From contig JAUIRK010000742.1 of the NCBI GenBank assembly GCA_030549495.1, positions 1-64,000 of the forward strand: 64,000 nucleotides of DNA, read 5' to 3'. The stretch is from Nectonema munidae. Taxonomy: Eukaryota; Nematomorpha; Nectonematoida; Nectonematidae. Under the pieces are notes generated by a model, which saw only the letters and a list, made by a program, of their open reading frames with translations, was not told the origin of the DNA and did not search any database. The position numbers and the translations under genes are program-made. This document shows, in pieces, positions 35,101 to 45,294 of this stretch (positions within the stretch are counted from its first letter, which is position 1; each line of letters begins with the position of its first letter).

Positions 35101-36521
35101 TTCAAAAATTTTTTTTGGTTGAATAAAAACGATTTTTATTGCTTCATTACACATATTATCTGGAATATATGCACACGCAAGAACATTTTGAAGCGCTGCT
35201 TCAATTTTCAATAATCAATCAATCAATGAAACCTTAAATAAAAGCTTGCCGACATATGAGTCTACGAGTCTGAGAACAAATTCAATTGTTTGTATATATA
35301 CCGAAGCAACTATAAATTACAATTTACAGTCACCTGTTTTCTTTGCGGAAAATTGTTTCAACTGTAAAATGGAGTTAGAATATAAAAATAATATATTGAA
35401 AAACATATAGAACAATCGATCACCAAGTTTATATATCAGAATTTAATTAAATCAAAAATGTATGGATACACGTTTTAGCTGATCCGAAGAATTTCTGTAC
35501 TATGGAATTGATGAGTGAGTAGATGTAATCATTTGTTAAAATAAATAATCTTACATCGTTTATCTGGTGGCAGGCATACAAAAATTATTTAAACCTCGTA
35601 TTTTTGACGCTAAGTTTAATCTAGGATAAAAGGTTTCATTTTTTTTTAAACTTTCTCGATTGTAACCACTGTAAAATTTACTTCTCATTTTATGTTGATT
35701 ATTTTTTTATATTTTTTCAAAAATAAAAAAATGCCATTTTGATTATATTTTATTACAAGTCTCATCGAGACATTTTTGGATAACTGTATAGAAATAGTTT
35801 TCTGTAAAAACACAATTGATAATTCTTAGTGCATACTGTAATTTATATTCTTAACTCATACTGTAATCTTAGCAAACATGAAGTTAATGTTCTATATTTT
35901 ATCGAGCTGTAAACAGTTGCTTTATTTGTTACTTCTTATTTCGAACGGGTAATCATTTCAGCGGGTTTACGGCTTTTTAAGAAAAAGTTCATTAATTATA
36001 AAAAGATGTATTTAAGATTATTTTCACTATCGTACTTAAACCGTATAGTTACCTAAAAATGTTAAACAGAATGGAACAAATATAGGTTCTATAAAGGCCA
36101 TCTCAATATGCAATATTTTACAGAATATTATGAAACATATGGTACTTGGTACAAGAAAATGGTGTCTAATTTGGGGAATAAATGCCAGATTCAGAACCAG
36201 AATACCCAGAAACAGGTCTTATTTAATTTGTACTTTTTTTGAAACTCAAATTTGTTACACAGTGAATTAACTATGGGCATATCTGACAATTATATAATTT
36301 CTAAATATGATTTTCAAAAAGAAAGACGGATCTTATATAAACATATTAACAAAGCTTCTACTTACCTTGAATGATATATGTTTTTATTTTTTGTAGGTAT
36401 TTTAAGATATATGTGTTTCTGTAACTATATGTGCTGTAAATTAGTAGTTTTGTTTGTTGCTATGTGTTTTTATGGCTAATTTTGGATGCGTTCAAAGGAG
36501 TTTCTCATTCCTTAACCTTTT
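32186..36521. other. Intergenic region upstream of the membrane-protein gene
   Basis: Contains the SINE at 33449 and a 15-bp G-rich tract near 33316; otherwise AT-rich without a supported gene. The frames at 33722-33931 and 33866-34123 overlap on opposite strands and carry no motif. Confidence 0.4.
33449..33598 (+). mobile_element. SINE copy, near full length
   Basis: Aligns end to end with the 10118 copy: GGGGCGTAAGTAAGGTTGG, TCTCAAGGTCTTGGGTTCGA, CATAGCTCGATACAAGCG, ending TTTACCTTT. Box B is slightly damaged (GGTTCGATAC). Confidence 0.75.
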
Positions 36522-36525
36522 GTGG

Positions 36526-36625
36526 ACCAGGATTTTTAAGATTAATCATCTACTTTTTTCAATGGACCTTAAAGCAGACCATTTTCATTTCATGGTAAAC
36601 CGCTCTCACATTGGTCCTCAAAGGG
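36526..36625. mobile_element. 100-bp piggyBac-type MITE with TTAA duplication
   Basis: TTAA|CCTTTTGTGGACCAGG at the left and CATTGGTCCTCAAAGGG|TTAA at the right; intact TTAA on both sides (36522-36525 and 36626-36629). A related left end (TTAA|CCGTTTAAGGCCAAGATTT with AATTAATCATCTGAG) lies at 18832 inside CMC1 intron 1. Confidence 0.72.
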
Positions 36626-36629
36626 TTAA

Positions 36630-37619
36630 ATAATGTTTGAAGGTGTGGCAAATCAAAAATTAGCTAGTTGGTTGGTTGGTTTGGATGGTTATTCACAGAG
36701 ATATTTTGATCTTGGTGAGAAAAGGGGTGTTCTGATCGGTAAGTTCGGAATAAGGGTAAATGGAAAAACGGGCAACCCGTGCCTCAACAAAAGCTTATCA
36801 CATTAATTATAAATGATAGTTAGACAATTTATTTGCTATCTAGTTAATTATTCAAGTTAGTTAGATATACTAGCTGGAACAGTTCACCAGACTGGCTGAA
36901 ATTTCCCCTGGGCAGAAATTCGAGAACACCAAGAGGGAAGAAATTACACTGTTTATTAAAAAATCTTTTCATTGGATGCTAAACACTTATCTTTTATTTC
37001 AAACACAAGTGCGATGACTTTGGAACATGCTGAAGCAAAGTTGTTTTTGAGTTTGAATTACAAGGTGGACCTACTAAATGTTTTCAGTTTCTTCACAAAG
37101 GAAGAATTTGGAGCGATAATGGATTATCTTGTTGATAACACAGGCCAACAATTTGAAAAAAATATTCGGGTACAAACTTTTTCTTAAATTGAATGTAATG
37201 AAATCAAAATTGAAAGCAAAATTGATTTTCTAACAAGTACATATATTTTGCTATTAATAACCTAATGTTATCAATGTTTGTCATTGACGACTTGTGTCTA
37301 AATATGTTTCTATAAAAACACAATATTAATTTTTATTCAAATCTAATTAAATATGTGTATAATTATAAACCAACTATAAAAAGTTTTTGTTTGGTTTTTT
37401 GCTCGAGGCAATTAGCGTTTATCCAACAAAAATCGTTTATCATACTTGAATTCCACTTAACTTTATACTGTTTCTCTATATTTGAAACATCTTAATGAAA
37501 TCTCCCACCATTTTCATTACTTACTGCTTTAAATTTGGAGGAGAAATCCAAATGAGAGTTAAGATAATAAATTTTCAAAAACATTCGAACCCGTAAACAT
37601 ACTTCAATCCAATTTTTTA
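36630..37619. other. Spacer with one unassigned frame
   Basis: The frame at about 36951-37187 (+; TLEHAEAKLFLSLNYKVDLL, FFTKEEFGAIMDYLVDN) reads as if coding but lacks an ATG, splice partners or a recognised family. GGTTGGTTGGTT simple repeat near 36670. Confidence 0.3.
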
Positions 37620-38133
37620 TAGTCTACTGTTTTTTGATTACCAAGAAAATTTTGCGCCCAAGTTTAAACGCTCGCTTGGCCTCTATTTCCTTGTCTTCCA
37701 TAATTTTTGGAATCTTTTGTCTTTGAAGACTTTTTTAATTTGAGGTCCAATGAAGATTCCTTCTTTAAGTTTTGCATAGCTCATTATCGAAAACAACTTT
37801 GACAAATATTCAAACGTAGCTCCACATTTGCCCAAAGCTTTAATAAAAATTTTCATCAGTCAAAGTTCTATGTGAAAAGGACAAAAATTGTAGTGTGCTC
37901 TACTAAGGGATTCTCTTGCACTATACTCTTCTCGTTTGAACAATATTCTTTTTTCCCAAGTCTTTTGTTCATAATGTTGTGCTACTGCTCGGCTATATTC
38001 CTTACCGGAGAAACTGTAATATTTTGTGAAACCAGCCTGCATGGCCATTAGAAGTAAAATTATTTTCAGATCTCCGCAAATATTCCATTTGTACATATCA
38101 GAATTATAAGCTTAACATTATCATAACTTTATA
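37620..38133 (-). pseudogene. Fragment (3' part) of an unclassified dispersed repeat ORF
   Basis: Minus-strand frames carry WNICGDLKIILLLMAMQAGF-type and AKLKEGIFIGPQI-type motifs. These occur, with variation, in a large family of repeated invertebrate ORFs of unknown function (from memory: CGDLK...LLG.Q.G.TK, then KEG.F.GPQI). The part at 41113-41412 supplies the preceding segment; a 2.97 kb element separates the two. The copy is broken. I cannot name the mobile element class to which it belongs. Confidence 0.6.
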
Positions 38134-38239
38134 TTAACCCTGAACAGACTGCTTAATTTCCATTAAACAATATACACATCTGAACACAATGGTAACAAAT
38201 TGAAAAAAGTGTCCTTTTTTATAATTATTTTTAATATGA

Positions 38240-38745
38240 TATATATATTTCAAGTATGCTAAATTCAGTGATGTCAATTTTTTATCAAAATCAATCAAAT
38301 CTATCAGAAAATTGATTTATATATGACAGCTCATCTCAAAAAGGAACTTTTCATTTAAATATTTATATAAAAATTTTGCACATATATACACATTTTTAAG
38401 TATGTTGAACTTACTGGCGATGTTCATTTTTTTTATGAAAATTAGTTAAACCTGACAAAAAATAATTTAGATATGGCGGATATCAAAATGAAAATTTTTA
38501 TTATTTTGAAAATTTCTTATACATATAAACCATTTTCAAGTATGCCGAATTTAGTGTTGATGCTCATTTTTTATGAAAATCAATTTAACCTGTGAAAAAA
38601 TATATTTATATACGTAAGGTCAAGTCAAAATTAAAATACGTATAAAAAGTTTTTTAAACATATAAACCATTTTCAAGTATGCCGAATTTGGTGGGGATGT
38701 TCATTTTTTTTATGAAAATCAATTAAACGTCTCCATAAACCTGTT
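38240..38745 (+). repeat. B-satellite array, about 3.5 units of 136-145 bp
   Basis: The word AAGTATG(C/T)(C/T)(A/G)AA starts units at about 38253, 38398, 38539 and 38675. Each is followed by GATGTTCATTTTTTTTATGA, AAAATCAATTAAACCTG and a variable AT part. Same family in reverse at 55738-56046. Confidence 0.78.
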
Positions 38746-39839
38746 AATAAATGTAAATATATAAACTTCAAAATTAATTCTACTTGCAGTATTACTCTGC
38801 TAATTATTTTTTTAATTTGTTTAATAAAGCAACTCTTGATGGTTAAATCACTTAAAATATTTCATTTTTAACTGAATTAGGTATCTCGATAGGACCTCCA
38901 TGGTTTTTGCTACAAATTCCTTATCAGTTGCTAGTCTCTACTTCATTTCTTCTATACCTTATATATTATGTAATTTTGTTATTCATTCTATGATCCTTTC
39001 TTGGTAACTCTTCTTTCACCACAAATTTTTTTTGTGCAATCTGTTAGAAAAAGGTTTTTTAAGGATTAATTTTGAAAAGATTTTATTCGCTCTCAAAAGC
39101 ATTCTGATTAACGAATCTTCTTGATGATCTTAGGCTTTTTATGAGTATCTTGTATTTTATTATCAGGTGATATGAACCGATTTTTCGCCTGAATTTTATC
39201 AACCAATCCCAGTTCAAAAGTTTTTTTCTGATGAAATCATTCGTGATGTTCATGATTACAAAAAGTTGTCCATGTTCTTCATCTAAATTCTAAAAGACTC
39301 TCTTTTTCACACAAAAGGAAAACGATAGACAAATTCAATTTAAAATTATCTTGATAGTGACTAAATCTTCATATATTGGCATCTGTGATAGTTTTGATAA
39401 CTCTAAACTATTCATAATTTTTAGATTCCCTACCCATCTTAGTGAAATTATGATTGTAATTTTAGCTGATAAGATATATAGGTTTAATGATTTGCAAAAG
39501 AGGAACTTCTTTTCCACAAGCACCCAATATTAGATCATTACACCACTTACCAGTTCATTGGAACATGGTAGATCTTCCATTTAGTCAAGATACATACTTC
39601 TATTTTAAGATTATTTCTTTTGACGACACGTTCTTTTTGTTTTCAGATTCATCCTTTCTCTCATACTAAACTTCAAAAGATTTTATAATGTTTTTTTTTT
39701 AAATAAATGTTTCATACTCAACATGATTGAAGAAAGTATTGTAATCTAAAATATATAAAAAAAATATTTTTTTTACTATATAACCAATAAATAAAGATTT
39801 TCTAAAAAAAAATTACATTATTTTTTTTAGAAAAAAATA

Positions 39840-40425
39840 AATTTTCAGGCATACATCACAAATTTAATTGACACTTCCAGATATTTTTAACCTTATTAGT
39901 CAAAATGGAGTACAGAAATAAAATAAGCATCGTTAATTAGGTATAAAAACAGATATTTTATTTAAATTTCCTAGAACCTCACATTTGATTGACTCTTTCA
40001 AATATTTTAAAACCTCTAATTGGAAAACTGAATTCAGAAATAAAACTAGCAAGGTTGATTTGGTATAAAAACATATATTTCATGTAAAATTAGGAAGAAT
40101 TTTTTTGGAGATAGTTTTGAGACGTAAACCGAAAATTTGTTTACACTGTGAGATTATTAAAACCTCAAAATGCGAAAACTGAGTCCAGAAACGAAACCAG
40201 CATGATTGATTTGCTATAAAAATATATATTTCATGCAAAATTTGGATCAATATATTTCGAGACAATTTTTAGAAGTAATCGTCAAAATTGATTCACATTT
40301 ATAGGTATTTTCGAAACTTAAATGAAAAAACTGAATTCAGAAATGAAACCAACTTGGCCTATTTAGTATAAAAACATATATTTTATGTAAAATTTGAAGA
40401 AATATTTTATTAGATACATTTCTCA
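39840..40425 (-). repeat. A-satellite array, about 4 units of 150-165 bp, minus orientation
   Basis: Repeating words on the plus strand: AAACTGA(A/G)T(T/C)CAGAAA(T/C)GAAACCAGC, TGATTTGGTATAAAAACAT and ATATTTCATGTAAAATT. Reverse-complemented they match the array at 6230-10010. Confidence 0.75.
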
Positions 40426-41112
40426 TCAATTAAAATATTAATTGACAATTTTTAAAAAGAAGCCATGATGTCAATATATTATATACTGATATGTCAATCA
40501 GTATATAATTATAAATTTTCAAGGGAGTATCTAATATAGACCCTAGGTTATAAAGTTAACTACAGATAATGTCAAAATTTTGTTAATAAATGTTAATTTT
40601 TGATTTTGATTGACAGTTTTTGACGAGAAGGTCATTCAACTCCCATGAAAATGGTACCAAAAGAAGCAAATAACAATTTTAGGAAAAATTATTTGAAGGG
40701 ATATAATACGGCTAATTTTGTACAATTGATTTTTTGGTGAAAGGCCCCTAGCACTAATACAGTTATTGATAATTATTATTAGTTAAAGTTATGTCAAAAA
40801 TATATTTTGGGGAACAAAAAATAATACAGCATCTCAAGAACTCGGAAATCATGCAAATAAAACCCAAAGTTCAATTTTTGCAAGTTTTTCAAAAGGGTGT
40901 AGTATTAAAATAACTAAGTTTCTAAATAATTTCTCTTTTCCGATATTTATAAAAACATTTTATTTCCTCCATATTTTTTAATTGAAATGTACGCTTTAAT
41001 TATATTTGATCTTTCCATTAGTAAATTATAATATGAATTCAAAACTTTTTGGAAATTAAATTAGAATAAACGTGTGGACACAATTGTGTCCAGGTTGTCG
41101 GATGAGGGTTAA

Positions 41113-41412
41113 ATGTACAGGGAGAGAGAGAGCTATTGGAATGATTGGATAAATCTTACCATAATGAAGCAACAGAGCTTTCATACTCGCTTTGGAAGAG
41201 TCTATGAAAAGTCTCCATTCACAAACAATAGTAAGTCCTAGTGAATCCAATAAATCAGTCACATTTTTACAGTAACATACAGTATCTTTCATATTAAACA
41301 GCAACGATAAGTCTTTGTCACGTTTTTTAAAGCTTGTTATAGCAACATGGTTCTTCAGTAAATTCCATTTTTTCAAACGTGAAGCTAAAAGTTCCGGGTG
41401 TTGCTTTGTCAA
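41113..41412 (-). pseudogene. Fragment (5' part) of the same dispersed repeat ORF
   Basis: Shows ELLASRLKKWNLL, CYCKNVTDLLDSLGL and EWRLFIDSSKASMKALLLHY, the hallmarks of the same family, then YPIIPIALS just before the TTAA at 41109-41112, where the inserted element starts. No function is known to me. Confidence 0.65.
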
Positions 41413-41560
41413 ATATAAAACTCTAGGAAAATCATTTAAACCCTCACAGAAGGAACTATGACTTTTTACTCCAGATGAATTTGAGACTTGATTTTTGAAA
41501 AGGAAATAATATAATACCTAATCAAAAATTAAAATATAATTTTCTTTCAAACTATTTGCA

Positions 41561-41781
41561 TTATTAATTAATTAAGTTGTTTGTGGCGTTCGCACCCATC
41601 CTTTCAGATATCGTCGCCCGCCCGAAATGCTGAGTCCAAGTCTAATTGGACTTTCCATCCCACTAAACACCTACCGGCCCTTGTTACAAAAGAATAGCTA
41701 TACCTTGTTATATATATTATTTTACAAGAATTTATGTTACAATATATAAATACATCTGAGTGAACGATACAATCCTAACGC
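41561..41781 (+). repeat. Dispersed 220-bp repeat, copy 1
   Basis: Starts in TTAATTAATTAA, then GTTGTTTGTGGCGTTCGCAC, CCATCCTTTCAGATATCGTC, CACTAAACACCTACCGGCCC and ATACCTTGTTATATATATTA. A near-identical direct copy lies at 63221-63448. No frame or terminal repeat seen; possibly the end of a larger element. Confidence 0.7.
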
Positions 41782-42179
41782 TATTTGCATTGAAAGAAAA
41801 AATAAATGTGATTGGGAAAACAAGTTTTTCTCGACTTGTGAATATAGTAAAGAAATAAATTTTTCTTCCTGGGATTTTGTTGAAAAAAAATGATCCATCT
41901 TTATTTTATGTGAATAAAATTTCATTAAATCATAAAAATGAAAGTAATATAACTCTTTGTAAAATAGTTTTAACATCAAAAATTTTAAAATAATTAACGC
42001 CATCTAAGTACAAAAACTTCATAAAATGTACACTGTATTTTCTTAGCTTAAAGTAATTTTTATTAGAAAAATAGAATAATATAGATAAAAAGGTTTTTTA
42101 CAATTATAAGAACTAAGATTCATAAAGTAAGTTTGATAGCAAAAAACGTTATTGTTTTTAAATCAAAAGTAGACTATTA
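41782..42179. other. AT-rich spacer
   Basis: No gene or repeat recognised between the dispersed repeat and the SINE at 42180. Confidence 0.4.
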
Positions 42180-42330
42180 GGGGGCGTGTGTAAGATTGGC
42201 TAGAAGACTGGCTTAGATTTCCGGTATCACGAGTTGAAATCCAGCTCTAGTCTTTATCAGGAATAGTTCAATACAGGGGACGCAAATGTGCTTTCTCGAT
42301 GAAAACACTCCAAGGTACACCTTTACCTTT
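42180..42330 (+). mobile_element. SINE copy, more diverged
   Basis: Shares the frame of the family: GGGGCGTGTGTAAGATTGGC at the start, CAATACAGGGGACGCAAATG, CTTTCTCGATGAAAACACTC and a CCTTTACC end. The box B region has drifted (GAGTTGAAATCC), so this is an older copy or a different subfamily. Confidence 0.6.
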
Positions 42331-42559
42331 TTTTACAAAAAATTATCACAGAACAGATAATTATCAGAAATGTATCTAAGAAGTGTTATATCCTAAATCA
42401 AATAAACGTAAGTGTGAAAGTTTTGTAACTTTTTCGCTAAATGTAAAAGTAAGGAAAATAAAAGCATCTTTATTACATAATTTTTTCAAAAATATTTAAC
42501 TGTTGATACATTTATAAAAAGAAATCAAAGCATAGAACAAATGTACAAAAAGCGATAAA

Positions 42560-43463
42560 ATAAGTTTTCAATTTTATTGACATAAAGGACATGCTAACTT
42601 TGTATGTTTCTTACAAATACACTTTCTACCTACAGAGATCACATTTCCTTGCACCTCTACTTTTTAGCTTACAGCCTTGTACTGAACAAAATCCATGAAA
42701 AGATTGTCGTTCATTTCTGTCAACAACATTTCAATTCCAAAAAAGTCAAAATATTTCTTCTTATGCCACTCAAACTAGAAATGTTCGATCTCAGGCGGAT
42801 GGATTCTTCAGTCAAACTAAAATATAGATCTCTAATAAAGTGTTTTCTCCCACCTTTTTTATAATTGGAAAGAAACTAATGTCATTTTCAGAGCATATTA
42901 TCCAGCTCTTCATAGTTGATATGTAAAATTTGTAAAAATGGTCATAGGCCATCTTCTGAAGGGTCTATAAGACGTATACTCTCTTAGCATTTTATTAGCA
43001 GTATCCACACCACCTTTCTACTTATTATACAAAACAATTGTTTCCAGTGTGTTGGCTAGACAACATATAAACAACCTTAAAATTTTTGTGAAAATGTGAG
43101 CTGTAAGAGAAGCTTTTGAAGCATAGAGAAACTTGCTTTGACACTCATTCAATCTCAAACCTTTCAAATGTTGGTTCAAAAAACATCCCTTTTTGAGCGC
43201 ACTCATTGTAGGACATGAAAAACCTGTCAACCACTTATCCCTGTGCCATTTGGAACAAATATATTGCTTATCAGTTTCTTCACTATAGCACTACCAATGA
43301 AAAAACCGGTCTCGCTAAGTCCTGATACATAAATTTCAGATTGCAAAACGTAGAAAGATTTGGAATGGTTACAATGATAGATATTTATCCCGTAGTGACC
43401 TGGTTTAGACCGATCGTATATTTTAATTGAACATCTACCTCTGAACGTAACAAGTTGCTCATC
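42560..43463 (-). pseudogene. Second piggyBac transposase copy, C-terminal part
   Basis: Minus frame reads DEQLVTFRGRCSIKIYDRSK followed by PGHYGINIYHCNHSKSFYVL (43470-43330), the PGBD block DEQ...FRGR...KP..YGIK. Downstream pieces continue to a cysteine-rich C-terminus (QGCKLKSRGARKCDLC, about 42620). A hAT element sits directly before DEQ. Several stops and shifts; dead. Confidence 0.75.
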
Positions 43464-44551
43464 TAGAGCTTCTGAACCGGGAAATCCCGTATCCCGGGAT
43501 TTCAATCAAATTTTACAATCCCGTTTCCCGGGAAAATTATCACGATATCCCGGTACTTTTTTAAAATTAAACTAAAAACCACTCTTTAAAAAAAATGAAT
43601 CTCAAAAACTTTTAAACATTTTTAATTATAATGTTTTGAAATTCCTATTATATGCGATAAATTTAGACTATATTCAGTTCTAATTTCTAAATGTATATTT
43701 ATACAAAAAATATATAAAAAATTTAAATAGTATGAAATTAAAGAAAAATTATTAAAGTATAATAAGTATAATTAAAGAAAAATTATTTATCAGAATTGAA
43801 GATCGAAGAAACAAAAGACTTGTATCACTTTTACGTTTTCTACAAAACTAAAGTTACACGAATCCCCAAGATTCTTTGTTAAAATACTCAACTTTTGAAG
43901 AAATCGTTCAATTTGGCGCTGATATTTTCAAAAGTTTATATCCAAATTACTTTTCAAATACTGATTCTGAAGAAAAAAGTGCGATCTAAACTACATCACT
44001 GCTAAAACTGATGACAAAAATAAATGTTCTCTTACTGAAAGCATGAACAGAGAAATTCAAGCTTTTATGAAGTGTAATAAAAACGAGAATCATATTTCAA
44101 TAGAGGAAAATCTTAATGATTTAAAGTTCAAAAAAAGCTATGGCTTACCAGAAGCCCTAGTTCTTCTGAAATCCGCATTAGATTCAATCAAGCCTTCTTC
44201 CTGCGAATGTGAAAGAAATTTTTCTCTAGTGAATGATTTTCTTTCAAAAAAAAGGCAAAGCAAGAATGAAGGATTAAATGCCTTAGTTTTTTTGAAAGTT
44301 TTTTTTTTACATAAAAAGTCACTTTAATTATTTTCAATGTTTCAATAAAATTTTTTGTCTTTTTTGCGTATCAAAACTTAATTTATCAATTTTATAAATA
44401 AATATCATGAATTTTCATTTAAAAGCATATAATAGAAATAACTTTTTTTTAAATAAAAAACTAAATTCTAAAAACTTTGACCTTCCCGGGAAAATTTTTT
44501 TTTATTCCCGATTCCCGGGAATCCAATTTTTCCGGGAAAACAGAATCTCTA
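43464..44551 (+). mobile_element. hAT-like deletion derivative inserted in piggyBac
   Basis: The ends TAGAGCTTCTG and (inverted) TAGAGATTCTG are followed by CCCGGGAT and CCCGGGAATC repeats on both sides (GGGAAATCCCGTATCCCGGG; ATTCCCGGGAATCGGGAAT). About 1.09 kb. The interior retains only the C-terminal part of a hAT transposase. The piggyBac frame reads VTI just outside the right end and DEQL just outside the left end (minus strand), with no duplicated bases between. Confidence 0.75.
44043..44327 (+). pseudogene. hAT transposase C-terminal dimerisation domain
   Basis: 94 codons ending in the hAT dimerisation motif: YGLPEALVLLKSALDSIKPS then SCECERNFSLVNDFLSKKRQ (family pattern P.SSa.cER.FS......R). 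Upstream, another frame (STFEEIVQFGADIFKSLYPN) continues the same protein, but the catalytic RNase-H core is missing. Confidence 0.75.
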
Positions 44552-44600
44552 ATTGTAACACATTCATTAGGGCAGTAATATTTTGAAAATACTTCTGAAA
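44552..44600 (-). pseudogene. Second piggyBac copy, short N-side piece
   Basis: Minus frame FSEVFSKYYCPNECVTI precedes the hAT insertion and corresponds to the residues just before DEQL in PGBD transposases. Further upstream the sequence turns into RTE LINE. Confidence 0.6.
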
Positions 44601-45294
44601 AATGTTAGGTCTTTCTTCCTTTTTCTTTTGCCGACTAGAGTCTTATCAAAAGCTTTTAGAATGATGTTCTATTCTTTCATTCTTAGTACATGGCCATACC
44701 ACCTTAGTTTGCTTCTTTCTATAACACTTAAAACACTAAAGGTTACTAGGCTACGTCTTCTGACTTCTTCATTTTTTATGTGATCTTTCAAAGATATTCC
44801 TAGTAATTTCCTCAATATATTCAATTAGTTAGACATTCTGTTCCATAAGTCAAAAACGGTATGATGATTGTTGTTTATATTCTACCTTTAATTTCAGTGG
44901 GATTCTTTTATCGTACATCACAGGTTTCATTTCTTTCCACTTCATCCAGCTCGCATTTATTCTTGCTTGCACTTCTTTCTCACAAGTCCCATTCTCTGCA
45001 ATTTGAGCAACCAAATACTTGAAACTACTCACTCGGTTCAATCTTTTTCCATTCGGGTCTACAACTTAAACTGATACATTTCTACTTCTACTACATACCA
45101 TGGTTTCAGTTTTGTTAACATTTACCTTTAAACCTACTTTTTTCTAGACACGTTTGCGGACTATTCTATTTTGTAGCTTTTTTTACTGTCGGGCGGAATC
45201 ATCAGCAAAAAGCAACTTCCAAAGTTCTTCTGCTCTGAGCTCTTCAGAAACTACATCTAAAATGATGGTAAACAAAAGTGGGCTCAAAGCCCTT
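44600..45294 (-). mobile_element. RTE-type LINE fragment
   Basis: Minus strand, in order: SPLLFTIILDVVSEELRAEE, LWKLLFADD (RT catalytic FADD, about 45190), SSFKYLVAQIAENGTCEKEV, INASWMKWKEMKPVMYDKRI and SKLRWYGHVLRMKE (about 44700). This is the RT palm to C-terminus of an RTE element related to, but not the same subfamily as, the one at 48924. Its truncated 5' edge meets the hAT copy at 45295. Confidence 0.8.

Larger units (their letters stand above)
38138..41108. mobile_element. 2.97 kb TTAA-bounded piggyBac-type element carrying two satellite arrays
   Basis: TTAA at 38134-38137 and 41109-41112. Ends CCCTGAACAGACTGC and (inverted) CCCTCATCCGACAAC are weakly similar terminal repeats; just inside the right end is the palindrome GGACACAATTGTGTCC. 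No transposase frame. It contains the B-satellite (38240-38745, +) near the left end and the A-satellite (39840-40425, minus) nearer the right end. It interrupts a repeat ORF whose family motifs lie on both sides, which fixes the boundaries. Confidence 0.75.

Noticed and set aside
36951-37187. Plus-strand frame with FFTKEEFGAIMDYLVDN
   Set aside because: No ATG, no splice partner and no recognised family; kept only as a note in the spacer entry.
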